Shown one piece after another: positions 40,042 to 49,653 of a stretch of 64,000 nt of DNA (position 1 is its first letter; every line of letters begins with the position of its first letter). Made by a program: the position numbers and the translations under genes. The DNA lies in NCBI RefSeq assembly GCF_000153725.1, contig NZ_DS022276.1, positions 2,943,984 to 3,007,983 on the forward strand. The letters run 5' to 3'. This DNA comes from Salipiger bermudensis HTCC2601 (GTDB lineage Bacteria > Pseudomonadota > Alphaproteobacteria > Rhodobacterales > Rhodobacteraceae). The notes under the pieces were generated by a model. The model was not told where the DNA came from. It did not search any database and saw only the letters and a list, made by a program, of their open reading frames with translations.

Positions 40042-41094
40042 TCAGTCGTCGTCGCCGTCGGGATCGCGCAGCTCGATCTCTCCGGTATTGACGAGGTCGC
40101 GGATCGCCGAGACCACCTCGTTCATCGCGGCCTCGCCCTTCTTGGCGTTGACGCTCATCCCGGCGGCATCCTCGCGCAGCGAGCCCGACATGCGCTTGGA
40201 CACGTTCTCGAGGATGAACTCGACCGCCTTGAGATCGTCCTCGCTGCTAGAGGCGGCGATGGCCATGGTCAGCACATCGCCGGGCACGTCGCGCGTGATC
40301 TTGGGCACATCCTCGGGCTTCAACCGCTCGGGGATGTTGGCGAAGGTGAAGATCGCCTTGCGCACCGCCTCGGCGAAGTCCTTGTCGGTCTCTTCCAGCC
40401 CTTCGAGCACCTCGTCGCGCTTGGCGCTGGCGGCATAGTTGAGGATCGCGCCGACCCGTTCGTTGGGCTTTTTCTCGAAGGCGCGGGGCGGTTCGGCATC
40501 GAGCTGGGCGGCGATGCTGAGGCCGATGCGATCGACCGCCTCGGGGCTGACGCCGGCGGTCATCGAGATGGCGTAGCTGATGCGCCGGGCACGATCACCG
40601 GGCAAACGGGCGAGCACCTTGGCGGCCTTCGCGGTCTCGATCTTGGACATCATGACTGCCGCGACCTCGGTCGATTCGCCCAGAACCAGCGTCTCGAGCC
40701 GCTCTTCTTCGAGCCCGTTGATCCGTTCCCACGGGTCGCCGGTCTGGCGCACCCCGGCCTCCTTGCGCAGGCGCGCGGCGGTGCGGTGGCTGATGCGCCC
40801 GTCGAGCGCCGAGAGCGCGCCGGCCATGTCGCCGGGGAAGGACATGCCGATCTGTTCGAGCTCGTTGGTGAATTCCTCGATCACGCTGTTCAGCGTTTCC
40901 CGGTCGATATAGCGCATGCGGCCGAGCTGCGCCGTGAGCTCGGCCTGGAGATCGTCCGGCAGGGCGGAGAGCGGAATGTCGGCACCCTCGTTGAGCAGGA
41001 ACTGCACCACGATGGCGGCCTTGGCGCGCCGGGTCAGCGGACCGCGACCGGAGGAGGGGCCGGGAAGGGCGGCGAGAGAGGAAGCGTGGGACAT
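40042..41094 (-). CDS. fliG: divergent FliG-like flagellar motor switch protein
   Basis: 350 residues aligning with FliG over all three domains, the rotor protein that couples stator force to flagellar rotation. The C-terminal SKRMSGSLREDA...IRDLVNTGEIEL matches FliG, but the middle-domain EHPQ motif is replaced by GESTEVAAVMMSKIETAKAA, and the torque helix lysine segment reads LTMAIAASSSEDD. Other flagellar genes are absent nearby, so it is an orphan here. ATG 41094 was chosen over a GTG at 41100. It may be a functional but lineage-specific FliG, or a paralogue with another job. Confidence 0.82.
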   Translation of the reverse strand: MSHASSLAALPGPSSGRGPLTRRAKAAIVVQFLLNEGADIPLSALPDDLQAELTAQLGRMRYIDRETLNSVIEEFTNELEQIGMSFPGDMAGALSALDGRISHRTAARLRKEAGVRQTGDPWERINGLEEERLETLVLGESTEVAAVMMSKIETAKAAKVLARLPGDRARRISYAISMTAGVSPEAVDRIGLSIAAQLDAEPPRAFEKKPNERVGAILNYAASAKRDEVLEGLEETDKDFAEAVRKAIFTFANIPERLKPEDVPKITRDVPGDVLTMAIAASSSEDDLKAVEFILENVSKRMSGSLREDAAGMSVNAKKGEAAMNEVVSAIRDLVNTGEIELRDPDGDDD

Positions 41095-41180
41095 GGACAC
41101 CGCTTGGGATGGGACATCCGAAGAGGTAGCGCGTCGGGGTTAACGAAGCCTCATCAAATGACGGCTTGCGGGCCGCGACG

Positions 41181-41205
41181 AAAAAAGGCGACCCGTTGGG
41201 CCGCC
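41181..41205 (-). terminator. Rho-independent terminator after the 51-residue secreted protein gene
   Basis: On the minus strand, GGCGGCCC-AAC-GGGTCGCC followed by TTTTTT. On the plus strand the A tract is 41181-41186 and the stem 41187-41205. Confidence 0.85.
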
Positions 41206-41230
41206 TCGATCCAGCTCCGTGAGCGATGTG

Positions 41231-41386
41231 TCAGCCGGAGATGACCTTGCAGGTGCCGGTGGCGGCGTCAAACACCGTGCCGGCGGCGCAGCTCACCTTG
41301 GCCTCGCTATGGCCGGTGCAGGCTGCGGTGGCGGCGAAGGGGGCCACGGCGAGGGCAGCGGCGGTCAGTAGGGTCTTGATCGTCAT
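41231..41386 (-). CDS. small secreted three-cysteine protein
   Basis: 51 residues, beginning MTIKTLLTAAALAVAPFAAT, a clean signal peptide cut near TAA-CTG. The mature part of about 29 residues has three cysteines (Cys23, Cys33, Cys46) and the pattern CAAGTVFDAATGTC, reminiscent of small chitin-binding or peritrophin-like cysteine motifs. AGGAGG precedes the ATG and a terminator follows, so it is a monocistronic gene. Function unknown. Confidence 0.78.
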   Translation of the reverse strand: MTIKTLLTAAALAVAPFAATAACTGHSEAKVSCAAGTVFDAATGTCKVISG

Positions 41387-41500
41387 CTTGCGTCCTCCTG
41401 TTGGAATACGGGAAGGCTAGCACGGGTTGACGTGGCGGCAAAAAGAAACCGCGCGGATGTCGGTTTCACATCGCCGTGACGGGGAGAGCTTCGGCAAAAC

Positions 41501-41574
41501 GCCGGCTGTCGCCGGCGATGCACCACCGTGGTGGTGCGCCTCCGGCCGGGCACGCTGCACGTCCGGCCGGAGGC
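41501..41574 (-). other. three consecutive hairpins after purB
   Basis: In purB transcription order: GCCTCCGGCCG / CGGCCGGAGGC (11 bp, arms 41564-41574 and 41538-41548), GCACCACC-AC-GGTGGTGC (41520-41537) and GCCGGC-GACA-GCCGGC (41501-41516) followed on the minus strand by GTTTTGCC. The last is a weak intrinsic terminator; the array probably ends purB transcription. Confidence 0.7.
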
Positions 41575-41591
41575 TATGGGCAAGGCGCGGC

Positions 41592-42896
<1,305 letters not shown>

Positions 42897-43040
42897 CGGC
42901 TGTCCTCGGGGTTGCGTGCGGATTGCGCGCGTCATAGGGCGTGAGGGGCTGGGCGGCAAGGGTCGGCTGCCTTTGCGGCAGGCGGGGCGCGCAAGAGGGC
43001 GCTGTCCGATGGTCGCCCGAGCCGCGACGCCGGGGCAAGA

Positions 43041-43103
43041 GGGGGCGCTGCCCCCGCCGCAGCGGAGCTGCGACTCCCCCGGAGTATTTTGGACGTAGAG
43101 AAG
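43041..43103 (+). repeat. dispersed intergenic repeat, three-part copy
   Basis: Hairpin GGGGGC-GCT-GCCCCC (43041-43055), hairpin CGCAGC-GGA-GCTGCG (43058-43072), then the core GGAGTATTT-TGG-ACGTAGAGAAG (43081-43103), ten bases before the DUF6314 ATG. Same order and spacing as the copy at 21090-21158. Its AGAGAAGGA end may double as the ribosome-binding site of the next gene. Confidence 0.68.
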
Positions 43104-43112
43104 GACAAGGCG

Positions 43113-43520
43113 ATGCGCGGGTTGGAGGGGTTTCTCGGGACATGGCAGCTTGAGCGGGAGATCTCGCACGGCGATGGCAGCTCTGCGCGGTTCGAAGGGG
43201 TGGCCGAATGGCGGCCCGAGGGCGAGGGCGCGGTCTATGTCGAGCGTGGCGAGCTCATGATGGGGCAGGGGCGCTTCGCGGCCGAGCGGCGCTATCTCTG
43301 GGACCGCGACCTGCGGGTGTTCTTCGATGACGGGCGGTTCTTTCACCAGGTCCCCGAGGAGGGGGGCGCTGCGGCGCATTGGTGCGATCCCGACCAGTAC
43401 GACGTGCATTACGATTTCAGCCGCTGGCCGGAGTGGCAGGCGCGCTGGCAGGTGCGGGGGCCCCGCAAGGACTATGTCATGGTCTCGCGCTACCTGCCGG
43501 TGGGGCCGTCAAAGCAGTGA
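43113..43520 (+). CDS. DUF6314 family protein
   Basis: 135 residues without signal peptide or membrane segment. I recognise the N-terminal GLEGFLGTWQLEREI with later GRFAAERRYLWDRD and YDVHYDFSRWPEWQARWQVRGPRKDYVM as DUF6314, a lipocalin-like beta-rich family of unknown function. ATG 43113 follows AGAGAAGGACAAGGCG, part of which belongs to the dispersed repeat. Divergent from purB. Confidence 0.7.
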   Translation: MRGLEGFLGTWQLEREISHGDGSSARFEGVAEWRPEGEGAVYVERGELMMGQGRFAAERRYLWDRDLRVFFDDGRFFHQVPEEGGAAAHWCDPDQYDVHYDFSRWPEWQARWQVRGPRKDYVMVSRYLPVGPSKQ

Positions 43521-43647
43521 GATTTCCGTGGCTTGTGCCCGGGTATACGTTTGTATCCCGCTAAGGCGCTGAAACGGCTGGTGAAATTTTCTTTACTTCG
43601 GGCGGGGGCCTTGTAGGTTTCGGCAGATGACTGCCCGAGGACGCCCC

Positions 43648-44949
43648 ATGCCCCCGATCGAGGACCACCCGCTGCGCTACCAGCTCGCCAACGAGCTGCA
43701 CGCCCGCCCGTTTCCCGCGCTGCAGGCGCCGGCGCGGGCGGTCTACCTTGCCATCAAGAAGGCGCAGGACGCGGCCTCGCGCGACCGCTCGGAGGATCTC
43801 GATCACCTGCTCGACCTGCTCGACCGCTACGGCACCCAGCATCCGCAGCCCGGAGCGACGCATTTCACCGCCGCCATCGGCAAGCACGTGCTGAAATGGG
43901 AGCAGCATACCGAGTTCGTCACCTACACGGTGTTTCTCAACGGGCTTGGCGAGCGGCCCTACGATCCGGCAGATTTCGAGGTGTTTCCGGATGACTGGCT
44001 GCGCGATGCGCCGGGCGTGCGGGTGACCTCGGCGATGCTGCGGATCTGCGAGCGCCCCGAGGACGAGGATCGGATCAACGATATGACGCGGGACTGGATG
44101 GTGGCCGACAGCCTCGCGGTGAGCCGGGTGATCGACGATGCCGTCGTGGTGGCGGGCGACTTCCGCATCGACGAGGGCGGCCATCTGCGCTTTGCGGTGT
44201 TCCCGCGCAGCGATGTCGGGGTGCGCAGGGTCGGGCGCATCGTGCAGCGGCTCTGCGAGATCGAGACCTACAAGGCGCTGTCAATGCTGGGGTTCACCCG
44301 GGTGCGGGCAATCCAGCCGCGGATGACCGAGATCGACGAGGAGCTGACCCGGCTGATGACCGCCATGACCCATAGCGACGCGCCCGAGGAAGAGACGCTG
44401 CAGGCATTGCTAAGGGTGTCCTCCGAGCTCGAGACCCTGTCGGCGCAGACCGCGTTCCGGCTCTCGGCGACCGGTGCCTATGAAGCGCTGGTGACGCAGC
44501 GCATCGCCGTGCTGCGGGAGGAGCGCTTCGAGGGGCGTCAGACCTTCCGCGAGTTCATGGCGCGGCGCTTCGATCCGGCCATGCGCACTGTGAAGAGCGC
44601 CGAGAAACGGCTCGAGGCGATGTCGGCGCGGGCGATGCGGGCAGGCGATCTGCTGCGCACGCGGGTCGAGGTCAAACGCTCGGCACAGAATCAGGACCTG
44701 CTCGAGAGCATGGACCGGCGCGCCGGGTTGCAGCTGCGGCTGCAGCACACGGTCGAGGGGCTTTCGGTCGTGGCGATCAGCTATTACGCGGTGTCGCTGG
44801 TGGCCTACCTGCTTTACCCGCTTGCGGGGATGGCGGGGCTCAGCAAGGGCATGATGACAGCGCTGGTGGTGCCGCCGGTGGTGCTGGCGGTCTGGCTCGG
44901 GCTCAGGCGCATCCGCGCCAAGGTCGAGGGCGGCGAGGCTCACGAATAG
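43648..44949 (+). CDS. DUF3422 family membrane protein
   Basis: 433 residues. The N-terminal ANELHARPFPALQAPARAVYLA is the DUF3422 hallmark. A long cytoplasmic part with a coiled-coil-like stretch (about residues 290-380) precedes two C-terminal transmembrane helices (VVAISYYAVSLVAYLLYPLAG and MMTALVVPPVVLAVWLGL), as in CorA-like topology but without a GMN motif. Function unknown. ATG 43648 has CGAGGACG upstream; ATG 43627 adds seven residues. Its end overlaps the convergent sulfotransferase-like gene by ten bases. Confidence 0.85.
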   Translation: MPPIEDHPLRYQLANELHARPFPALQAPARAVYLAIKKAQDAASRDRSEDLDHLLDLLDRYGTQHPQPGATHFTAAIGKHVLKWEQHTEFVTYTVFLNGLGERPYDPADFEVFPDDWLRDAPGVRVTSAMLRICERPEDEDRINDMTRDWMVADSLAVSRVIDDAVVVAGDFRIDEGGHLRFAVFPRSDVGVRRVGRIVQRLCEIETYKALSMLGFTRVRAIQPRMTEIDEELTRLMTAMTHSDAPEEETLQALLRVSSELETLSAQTAFRLSATGAYEALVTQRIAVLREERFEGRQTFREFMARRFDPAMRTVKSAEKRLEAMSARAMRAGDLLRTRVEVKRSAQNQDLLESMDRRAGLQLRLQHTVEGLSVVAISYYAVSLVAYLLYPLAGMAGLSKGMMTALVVPPVVLAVWLGLRRIRAKVEGGEAHE

Positions 44950-45689
44950 CGGTAGCCGAGATCCGCCTCGCGCCCGAGATCGAGCTGGCTTTGCAGGAAG
45001 GTGAGATCCTCCGGCGAGAGCAGGTCCGGCGTCGAGGGGCGCTCTTCGACCGAGGGCAGGAAACGCGAGCCGAGGCGCTTGACCACCGGGCGATAGGTTT
45101 GCGGCGCGGGCGGCAGAGTAAGCCGTTTCTCCAGCGTTTTCAAAAAGCCCTGGGGATCTCCTTGCACGGTTTCCAGCCGGCAGAAGATGACCGAGCAGCC
45201 GCGGTTGAGAAAGCCCAGCAGCCCCTCGAGCTTGGCGCGGCGCAGGGCGAAGAGATTGGCGAAGGGCGCCCCTGTCAGCGGATGGCGGTCGAGTTGCAGC
45301 GCCTCGCCGCTGCCGCCATGCGCCTGCACCTGCGGGAAGTAGCGCGGCCGGTCGGCGATGGTGGCCCACTCGGCGCGCAGGAACGCGGCGAAGGGCAGGC
45401 GCTGCATCGCGGGCGGGCAGTGCCAGGGTTTCGAGTGCATCGACAGCGCCCATTCGGCGGCGTGGCGGATGACGCAGATCACCGCGAGATCGGCGGGGAT
45501 CGCGGTCATGTGCGGGAAGCCGTGCTTCCAGCCGAAATCGTCGCTCGGGGCCAGCGCGGTGTTCCGCCCGATCAGGCGCTTGACGTAATTGGTGCCAGAG
45601 GACCGCTCGCCGAAGACCTGGTAGCGGGTGATCTTCGCTCCGGTCAGGGCAAAATGCAGGCCGGTCTCGGGGAAGTCGTCGGGGATCAT
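44940..45689 (-). CDS. sulfotransferase-like protein
   Basis: 249 residues with a P-loop-like segment YQVFGERSSGTNYVKRLI near the N-terminus, where GERSSGTNY would bind the 5'-phosphosulfate of PAPS. VICVIRHAAEWALSMH is the second (3'-phosphate) motif. These support a cytosolic sulfotransferase-fold protein, though the substrate is unknown and some family members are not sulfotransferases. It is divergent from a glycosyltransferase 123 bases away, a pairing that suggests modification of a surface glycan. Confidence 0.72.
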   Translation of the reverse strand: MIPDDFPETGLHFALTGAKITRYQVFGERSSGTNYVKRLIGRNTALAPSDDFGWKHGFPHMTAIPADLAVICVIRHAAEWALSMHSKPWHCPPAMQRLPFAAFLRAEWATIADRPRYFPQVQAHGGSGEALQLDRHPLTGAPFANLFALRRAKLEGLLGFLNRGCSVIFCRLETVQGDPQGFLKTLEKRLTLPPAPQTYRPVVKRLGSRFLPSVEERPSTPDLLSPEDLTFLQSQLDLGREADLGYRYS

Positions 45690-45812
45690 GCGGACGGGCC
45701 TCGCGTGATATGCCCGCAACGCTGGCGGGCCGGGCTGGCAATGGCGATTCTCTTTAGAGTGACATGCCGATAGGCTATTGCCGGGGCAGCTGGCAAGAAA
45801 GGGATGGGGCGG

Positions 45813-46688
45813 ATGCAATCGGTCGTGGCGGCGGTGACGATGGTGCGGGACGACGCGTTCTTCCTGAAGGCGTGGCTGCGCCATTACGGCGAGATGCTGG
45901 GGCGCGAGAACTGCTACATCGTCAACCACGGGCGCGGCGAGGAGGTCGCGACGCTGGCCGAGGGCTGCAACGTGATCGGCATCCCGGGCGATCCGCATCC
46001 GAATTTCGACATGAAGCGCTGGCGGCTGCTGAACGGTGTCGTGGCGGGGCTGCGCAGCTATTACAAACATGTCATCGTGGGCGATGTGGACGAGCTGGTC
46101 GTGCTCGACCCAGAGGAGGGGCGCGGGCTGGTGGACTATCTTGCCGAGCAGCCGCTGCGGCGGGTGCTGACGCCTCTGGGGCTCGAGGTGATCCATCGCA
46201 TCGATCTTGAAGAGCAGGCGATCGAGGGGCAGATCCTCGGGCCGCGCCGTCACGTGCGGCTGGCGCCGCATTACTCCAAGCCCTGCGTGCTCTCGCTCGG
46301 CACCAAGATTGCGCGCGGCGGGCATTTCACCCAGGCCTCGAAGCTTTTTACGCCGGATCCGCTGTACCTTTTCCACCTGAAGTTCTGCGACTTCGGCACC
46401 TATGTCGAGGCGATGGACCGGCGCAACGCCGTCACCGAAGAGATCGGCGTGGGCGTGAAGGAGGCCGCGATCGGGCGCCACTGGTTCGCAGAGGCGCGGG
46501 GCGAGGACCGCGCGCTCTTCGAGGGCTTTGCGGCGTTGCCGATGCAGGAGGGGTTCGACCTCGCCTGGGTGCGCAAGCGCATGAAGCGGAGTTGGAAGGC
46601 GCGGGGCGAGACCGGCTACTGGCAGTTCGACCGGCCCGAGTATGACCAGCAATACCTGCTGCCCGAGCGGTTCAGCGGGCTGTTCTGA
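45813..46688 (+). CDS. glycosyltransferase (GT2/GT92-like)
   Basis: 291 residues. The N-terminal VVAAVTMVRDDAFFLKAWLRHYGEMLG and IVGDVDELVVLDP, with a DxD metal motif, are typical of family 2 or 92 glycosyltransferases that act on cell-surface glycans. Start ATG 45813 has GAAAGGG at good spacing; ATG 45804 lies nine bases upstream with no room for a ribosome site. No membrane anchor is seen. It shares the upstream region with the divergent sulfotransferase-like gene, and the two may decorate the same polymer. Confidence 0.82.
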   Translation: MQSVVAAVTMVRDDAFFLKAWLRHYGEMLGRENCYIVNHGRGEEVATLAEGCNVIGIPGDPHPNFDMKRWRLLNGVVAGLRSYYKHVIVGDVDELVVLDPEEGRGLVDYLAEQPLRRVLTPLGLEVIHRIDLEEQAIEGQILGPRRHVRLAPHYSKPCVLSLGTKIARGGHFTQASKLFTPDPLYLFHLKFCDFGTYVEAMDRRNAVTEEIGVGVKEAAIGRHWFAEARGEDRALFEGFAALPMQEGFDLAWVRKRMKRSWKARGETGYWQFDRPEYDQQYLLPERFSGLF

Positions 46689-46748
46689 GCAAGCGGTGCG
46701 GGAGGTGGGGCGTTGGCGGTATGCCTGCCTCCTGGCAGAAACACCGAT

Positions 46749-46768
46749 GACCGCCGCAAGCGGCGGTC
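46749..46768. other. hairpin between convergent genes
   Basis: GACCGCCG-CAAG-CGGCGGTC, a perfect 8-bp stem with no T tract on either side, between the glycosyltransferase and the membrane protein gene. A possible bidirectional transcription end. Confidence 0.5.
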
Positions 46769-46844
46769 AGGGCGCGTGGGCTTTTCCGATGCGTGAGGGG
46801 GGCGCGATCGGTCGGCGCGTCACGATGGGATCAGGTCACAGGGA

Positions 46845-47375
46845 TCAGTTCAGGCCGTTCGAGGACACGAAGGCGATCGAGGCGAGATCGATATTGGCGG
46901 TGCTCGAAGCGGCGACGATCAGCGAACGAGAGTTCTGATCGATCATCCCGAGGCCCGCGTCGAAGACGCTTGCCGGGGTGTAGACCAGCGCGCCGGCGGC
47001 GAGGGCACCGGCCAGAAGGCCCCCGGAGTTGCGCTTGTCGGTGCTGGCGCGGCGCGCCATCAGGAAGCGGAACAGGTGGATGCCGAGCATCACCGCGGAA
47101 ACCGCGAGCAGGGCGGCCAGCATGAAGAACACGTAGTCGTGGTATTCGGCGGGCAGATTGCCCTGAAGCAGGCTGTTCTCGATATGGCCGCGGTTGCGGG
47201 CGACCGAGATCACCAGGTAGGCCCAGCCGAAGCCCATGATCAGCGACATGATCGGACGTGCGGGGGAAGAGAAGGACTTCTTCACCTCGCCATGGCGCGA
47301 GAATTCGGGGTCAATGCGGCTGACCCGTGCTTTGAAGTCCTGCTGCGTCATCTTGCGAAACGTGTAGTTTCTCAT
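46845..47375 (-). CDS. conserved membrane protein of unknown function
   Basis: 176 residues. A cytoplasmic N-terminus (MRNYTFRKMTQQDFKARVSR) is followed by three hydrophobic helices: IMSLIMGFGWAYLVISVA, YVFFMLAALLAVSAVMLGIHLF and LLAGALAAGALVYTPASVF. The C-terminus (SSTANIDLASIAFVSS) is probably extracytoplasmic. No family recognised. AAGGAACGGATC precedes the ATG. The upstream spacer is AT-rich for this genome and holds a palindrome at 47447. Confidence 0.75.
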   Translation of the reverse strand: MRNYTFRKMTQQDFKARVSRIDPEFSRHGEVKKSFSSPARPIMSLIMGFGWAYLVISVARNRGHIENSLLQGNLPAEYHDYVFFMLAALLAVSAVMLGIHLFRFLMARRASTDKRNSGGLLAGALAAGALVYTPASVFDAGLGMIDQNSRSLIVAASSTANIDLASIAFVSSNGLN

Positions 47376-47692
47376 GATCCGTTCCTTGACCCTTCGACCC
47401 TTCAGATCGTCTTTTTGGGAGAAGGCTGATCCCCATGGGGGCCTTTCCTATCCTTAAGGGTAGGCTAGGAAGCAATCATGGCGGATTTGTGCGCCGATTA
47501 CGGCTGCAACGGGATTTGAAAACGGAAATTTCTCGAAGTTTTTCGGTATCTTTGGGGGAATTAGGCGGAACGTGACAACTTTATGGCGATTAGATGCGCT
47601 TCCTGACACTTTTCCCACTCTGAAGTCTTTCTGGGGGTCTCTGAGGGGGAAACTTGATTCTCAAGAGTCCCCCTCAGGTTGTTCATCTGTCG
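47376..47692. other. AT-rich spacer with a palindrome and a long hairpin
   Basis: Two structures are seen. CCTATCCTTAAGGGTAGG (47447-47464) is a near-perfect palindrome about 75 bases upstream of the membrane protein gene, a possible operator. A nested hairpin at 47641-47677 has outer arms CTGAGGGGGA / TCCCCCTCAG and inner CTTGA / TCAAG, just beyond the M20 peptidase stop, where it probably ends or stabilises that mRNA. No gene found. Confidence 0.55.
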
Positions 47693-49066
47693 TCAGGCTG
47701 ACATTGCATCGAGGATCCGCGCCCAGCTGCGAATGCCCTTGTGATAGCTTTCGAGATCGTACTTCTCGTTGGGCGAGTGGATCTGGTCGTCATCCTTGCC
47801 CCAGCCTACCAGCATGGCGTCCATGTCGAGGATGGTCTTGAAGTAGCCGGCGATCGGGATCGAGCCGCCGCAGCCCGCATAGGCCGCCGGGTCGGGCCAC
47901 TCGTCGGACAGCGCCTTGCGCGCCGCCTCGAAGCCCGGATGCTCGGTCGACATCTGCGAGGCGGGCGAGCAGCTGTGGTCGGTCCAGGCGATCTTGCAGT
48001 CGGCGGGCAGTTGCGCCTCGACCCAGGCACGGAAGTTCTTGCGGATTGCCTGCGGGTCCTGTGTGCCGACGAGGCGGAAGCTGATCTTGGCATGGGCCTC
48101 GGAGGGCAGCACGGTCTTGAAGCCGTCGCCGGTATAGCCCGACCAGATGCCGTTGATCTCGGCGGTGGGGCGGGCCCAGATCATCTCGAGCGGGGTGACG
48201 CTGTTTTCACCCGCGGGGACCGACAGCCCGACATCGCCGAGGAAGCCCTTGGCATCGAAGCCCAAGCCCTCCCACTGGGCCTTGAGCTCGTCCGACAGCT
48301 CCGGCACGCCTTCATAAAGCTCGGGCACCTGGATCACGCCGTTCTCATCGAAGAGCCCGCCGAGGATCTTGGTCAGAACGCGGGCGGGGTTCATGGCGAT
48401 GCCGCCATACATGCCCGAGTGCAGATCCTTGTCGGGGCCGGTAATGGTCAGCTCCTCGCCGAGCAGGCCGCGGAGCATGGTCATGATCGCCGGGGTCTTC
48501 GACTGAAACAGGCCGGTGTCGCAGATCAGCGCGATCTCGGCTTTCAGCTCCTCCGCGTTCTCCTTCATGAACGGCACCAGCGAGGGCGAGCCGCTCTCTT
48601 CCTCGCCCTCGAGGAAGAAGGTGATCTTGCAGGGCAGCGCGCCGTGCTCGGCCTTCCACGCCCGACAGGCCTCGATGAAGGTCATCAGCTGGCCCTTGTC
48701 GTCCGAGCTGCCGCGGCCGCGGATCACCTTGCCCTTGGGCGTCTCCTCGATGGCCGGGTCGAACGGGTCGCGGTCCCACAGGTTCAGCGGATCGACCGGC
48801 TGCACATCATAATGGCCGTAGAACAGTACGTGCGGGCCGGGGCCATCGACATGGCCCACCACCATCGGGTGGCCCGGCGTGGCGCGTTTCTCGGCGCTGA
48901 CGCCAAGCGACTGCAGATCCGCCACCAGCCAGTCGGCGGCCTTGTCGCACTCGGCCTTGTAGGCTGGGTCGGTCGAGATCGACTGGATGCGGAGAAGCTC
49001 GAGCAGACGATCGGTTGCGGCGGGGAGATCGCTGTCGATGCGGGCGAGAACGGCGTCGAGGGACAT
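47693..49066 (-). CDS. M20-family metallopeptidase/dipeptidase
   Basis: 457 residues of the M20 zinc peptidase family acting on dipeptides or N-acyl amino acids in the cytosol. Metal-ligand motifs are intact: FYGHYDVQPVDP, GRGSSDDKGQLM, FFLEGEEESGSPSL (general-base Glu), CDTGLFQ and the C-terminal DDQIHSPNEKYDL. The dimerisation lid domain (about residues 190-350) is present. AGGAGCACATGGC precedes the ATG. A hairpin follows the stop. Confidence 0.92.
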   Translation of the reverse strand: MSLDAVLARIDSDLPAATDRLLELLRIQSISTDPAYKAECDKAADWLVADLQSLGVSAEKRATPGHPMVVGHVDGPGPHVLFYGHYDVQPVDPLNLWDRDPFDPAIEETPKGKVIRGRGSSDDKGQLMTFIEACRAWKAEHGALPCKITFFLEGEEESGSPSLVPFMKENAEELKAEIALICDTGLFQSKTPAIMTMLRGLLGEELTITGPDKDLHSGMYGGIAMNPARVLTKILGGLFDENGVIQVPELYEGVPELSDELKAQWEGLGFDAKGFLGDVGLSVPAGENSVTPLEMIWARPTAEINGIWSGYTGDGFKTVLPSEAHAKISFRLVGTQDPQAIRKNFRAWVEAQLPADCKIAWTDHSCSPASQMSTEHPGFEAARKALSDEWPDPAAYAGCGGSIPIAGYFKTILDMDAMLVGWGKDDDQIHSPNEKYDLESYHKGIRSWARILDAMSA

Positions 49067-49146
49067 GCCATGTGCTCCTGTGGCTGTGGGGAGATTGGGT
49101 TCGCCGCGACCCTACCAGCGCCGTGGGCACTGTCCAGAGCAGGCGC

Positions 49147-49479
49147 TCAGACCGCCACCACCGCGAGCCCGGCCAGCACCATCCCGGCACCGAGCGCCTG
49201 CCGCAGGCTCAGCCCTTCGCCGATCCAGCTGGCATAGCCGAGCACCAGCAGCGTCTCGGCGGCGATGATGGCGAGATAGACCACCGAGAGCTCGGCTCGA
49301 CGCATCAGCAGGATCTCTGCCGCGAAGGCAGCCAGGAACCCCGCGATCGCGAGGGCGAGGCCGGTCGCCATGTGGCCCTGCGCCGAGAGCTTCATGCCGA
49401 CGGTGGCCAGCGCGTAGCCAGCCGCGGTGCCAAGCACCAGCGTGGGCGCGGAAAGGGCCGGGAGGGACAGGCTCCACAT
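49147..49479 (-). CDS. SMR/EamA-like four-helix transporter
   Basis: 110 residues with four hydrophobic helices, the size of small multidrug resistance or half-size EamA proteins. The Glu in AFAAEILLMRRAELSVVYLAII is a candidate proton/substrate-coupling residue, and the AIIAAETLLVLGYASWIGEGLS region resembles the third SMR helix. Substrate unknown. AAAGG lies upstream of the ATG. It is 67 bases beyond the M20 gene in position but starts upstream of no other gene on its strand. Confidence 0.75.
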   Translation of the reverse strand: MWSLSLPALSAPTLVLGTAAGYALATVGMKLSAQGHMATGLALAIAGFLAAFAAEILLMRRAELSVVYLAIIAAETLLVLGYASWIGEGLSLRQALGAGMVLAGLAVVAV

Positions 49480-49653
49480 GAAATGACCTTTGAAAATCCA
49501 CTATCAAATCGGGTGTGGCACCACCGGGGTGGCGTCCACGGGTGTTTTCAATGTCATCACGATGCACGCGCCAGAGTTGTCTGGCGAGTACGATAAACCT
49601 TACCCTTCGTCAGGGAGGCCGGGACAGTTGAGCAATGCCCCGACCGGCAGCGC

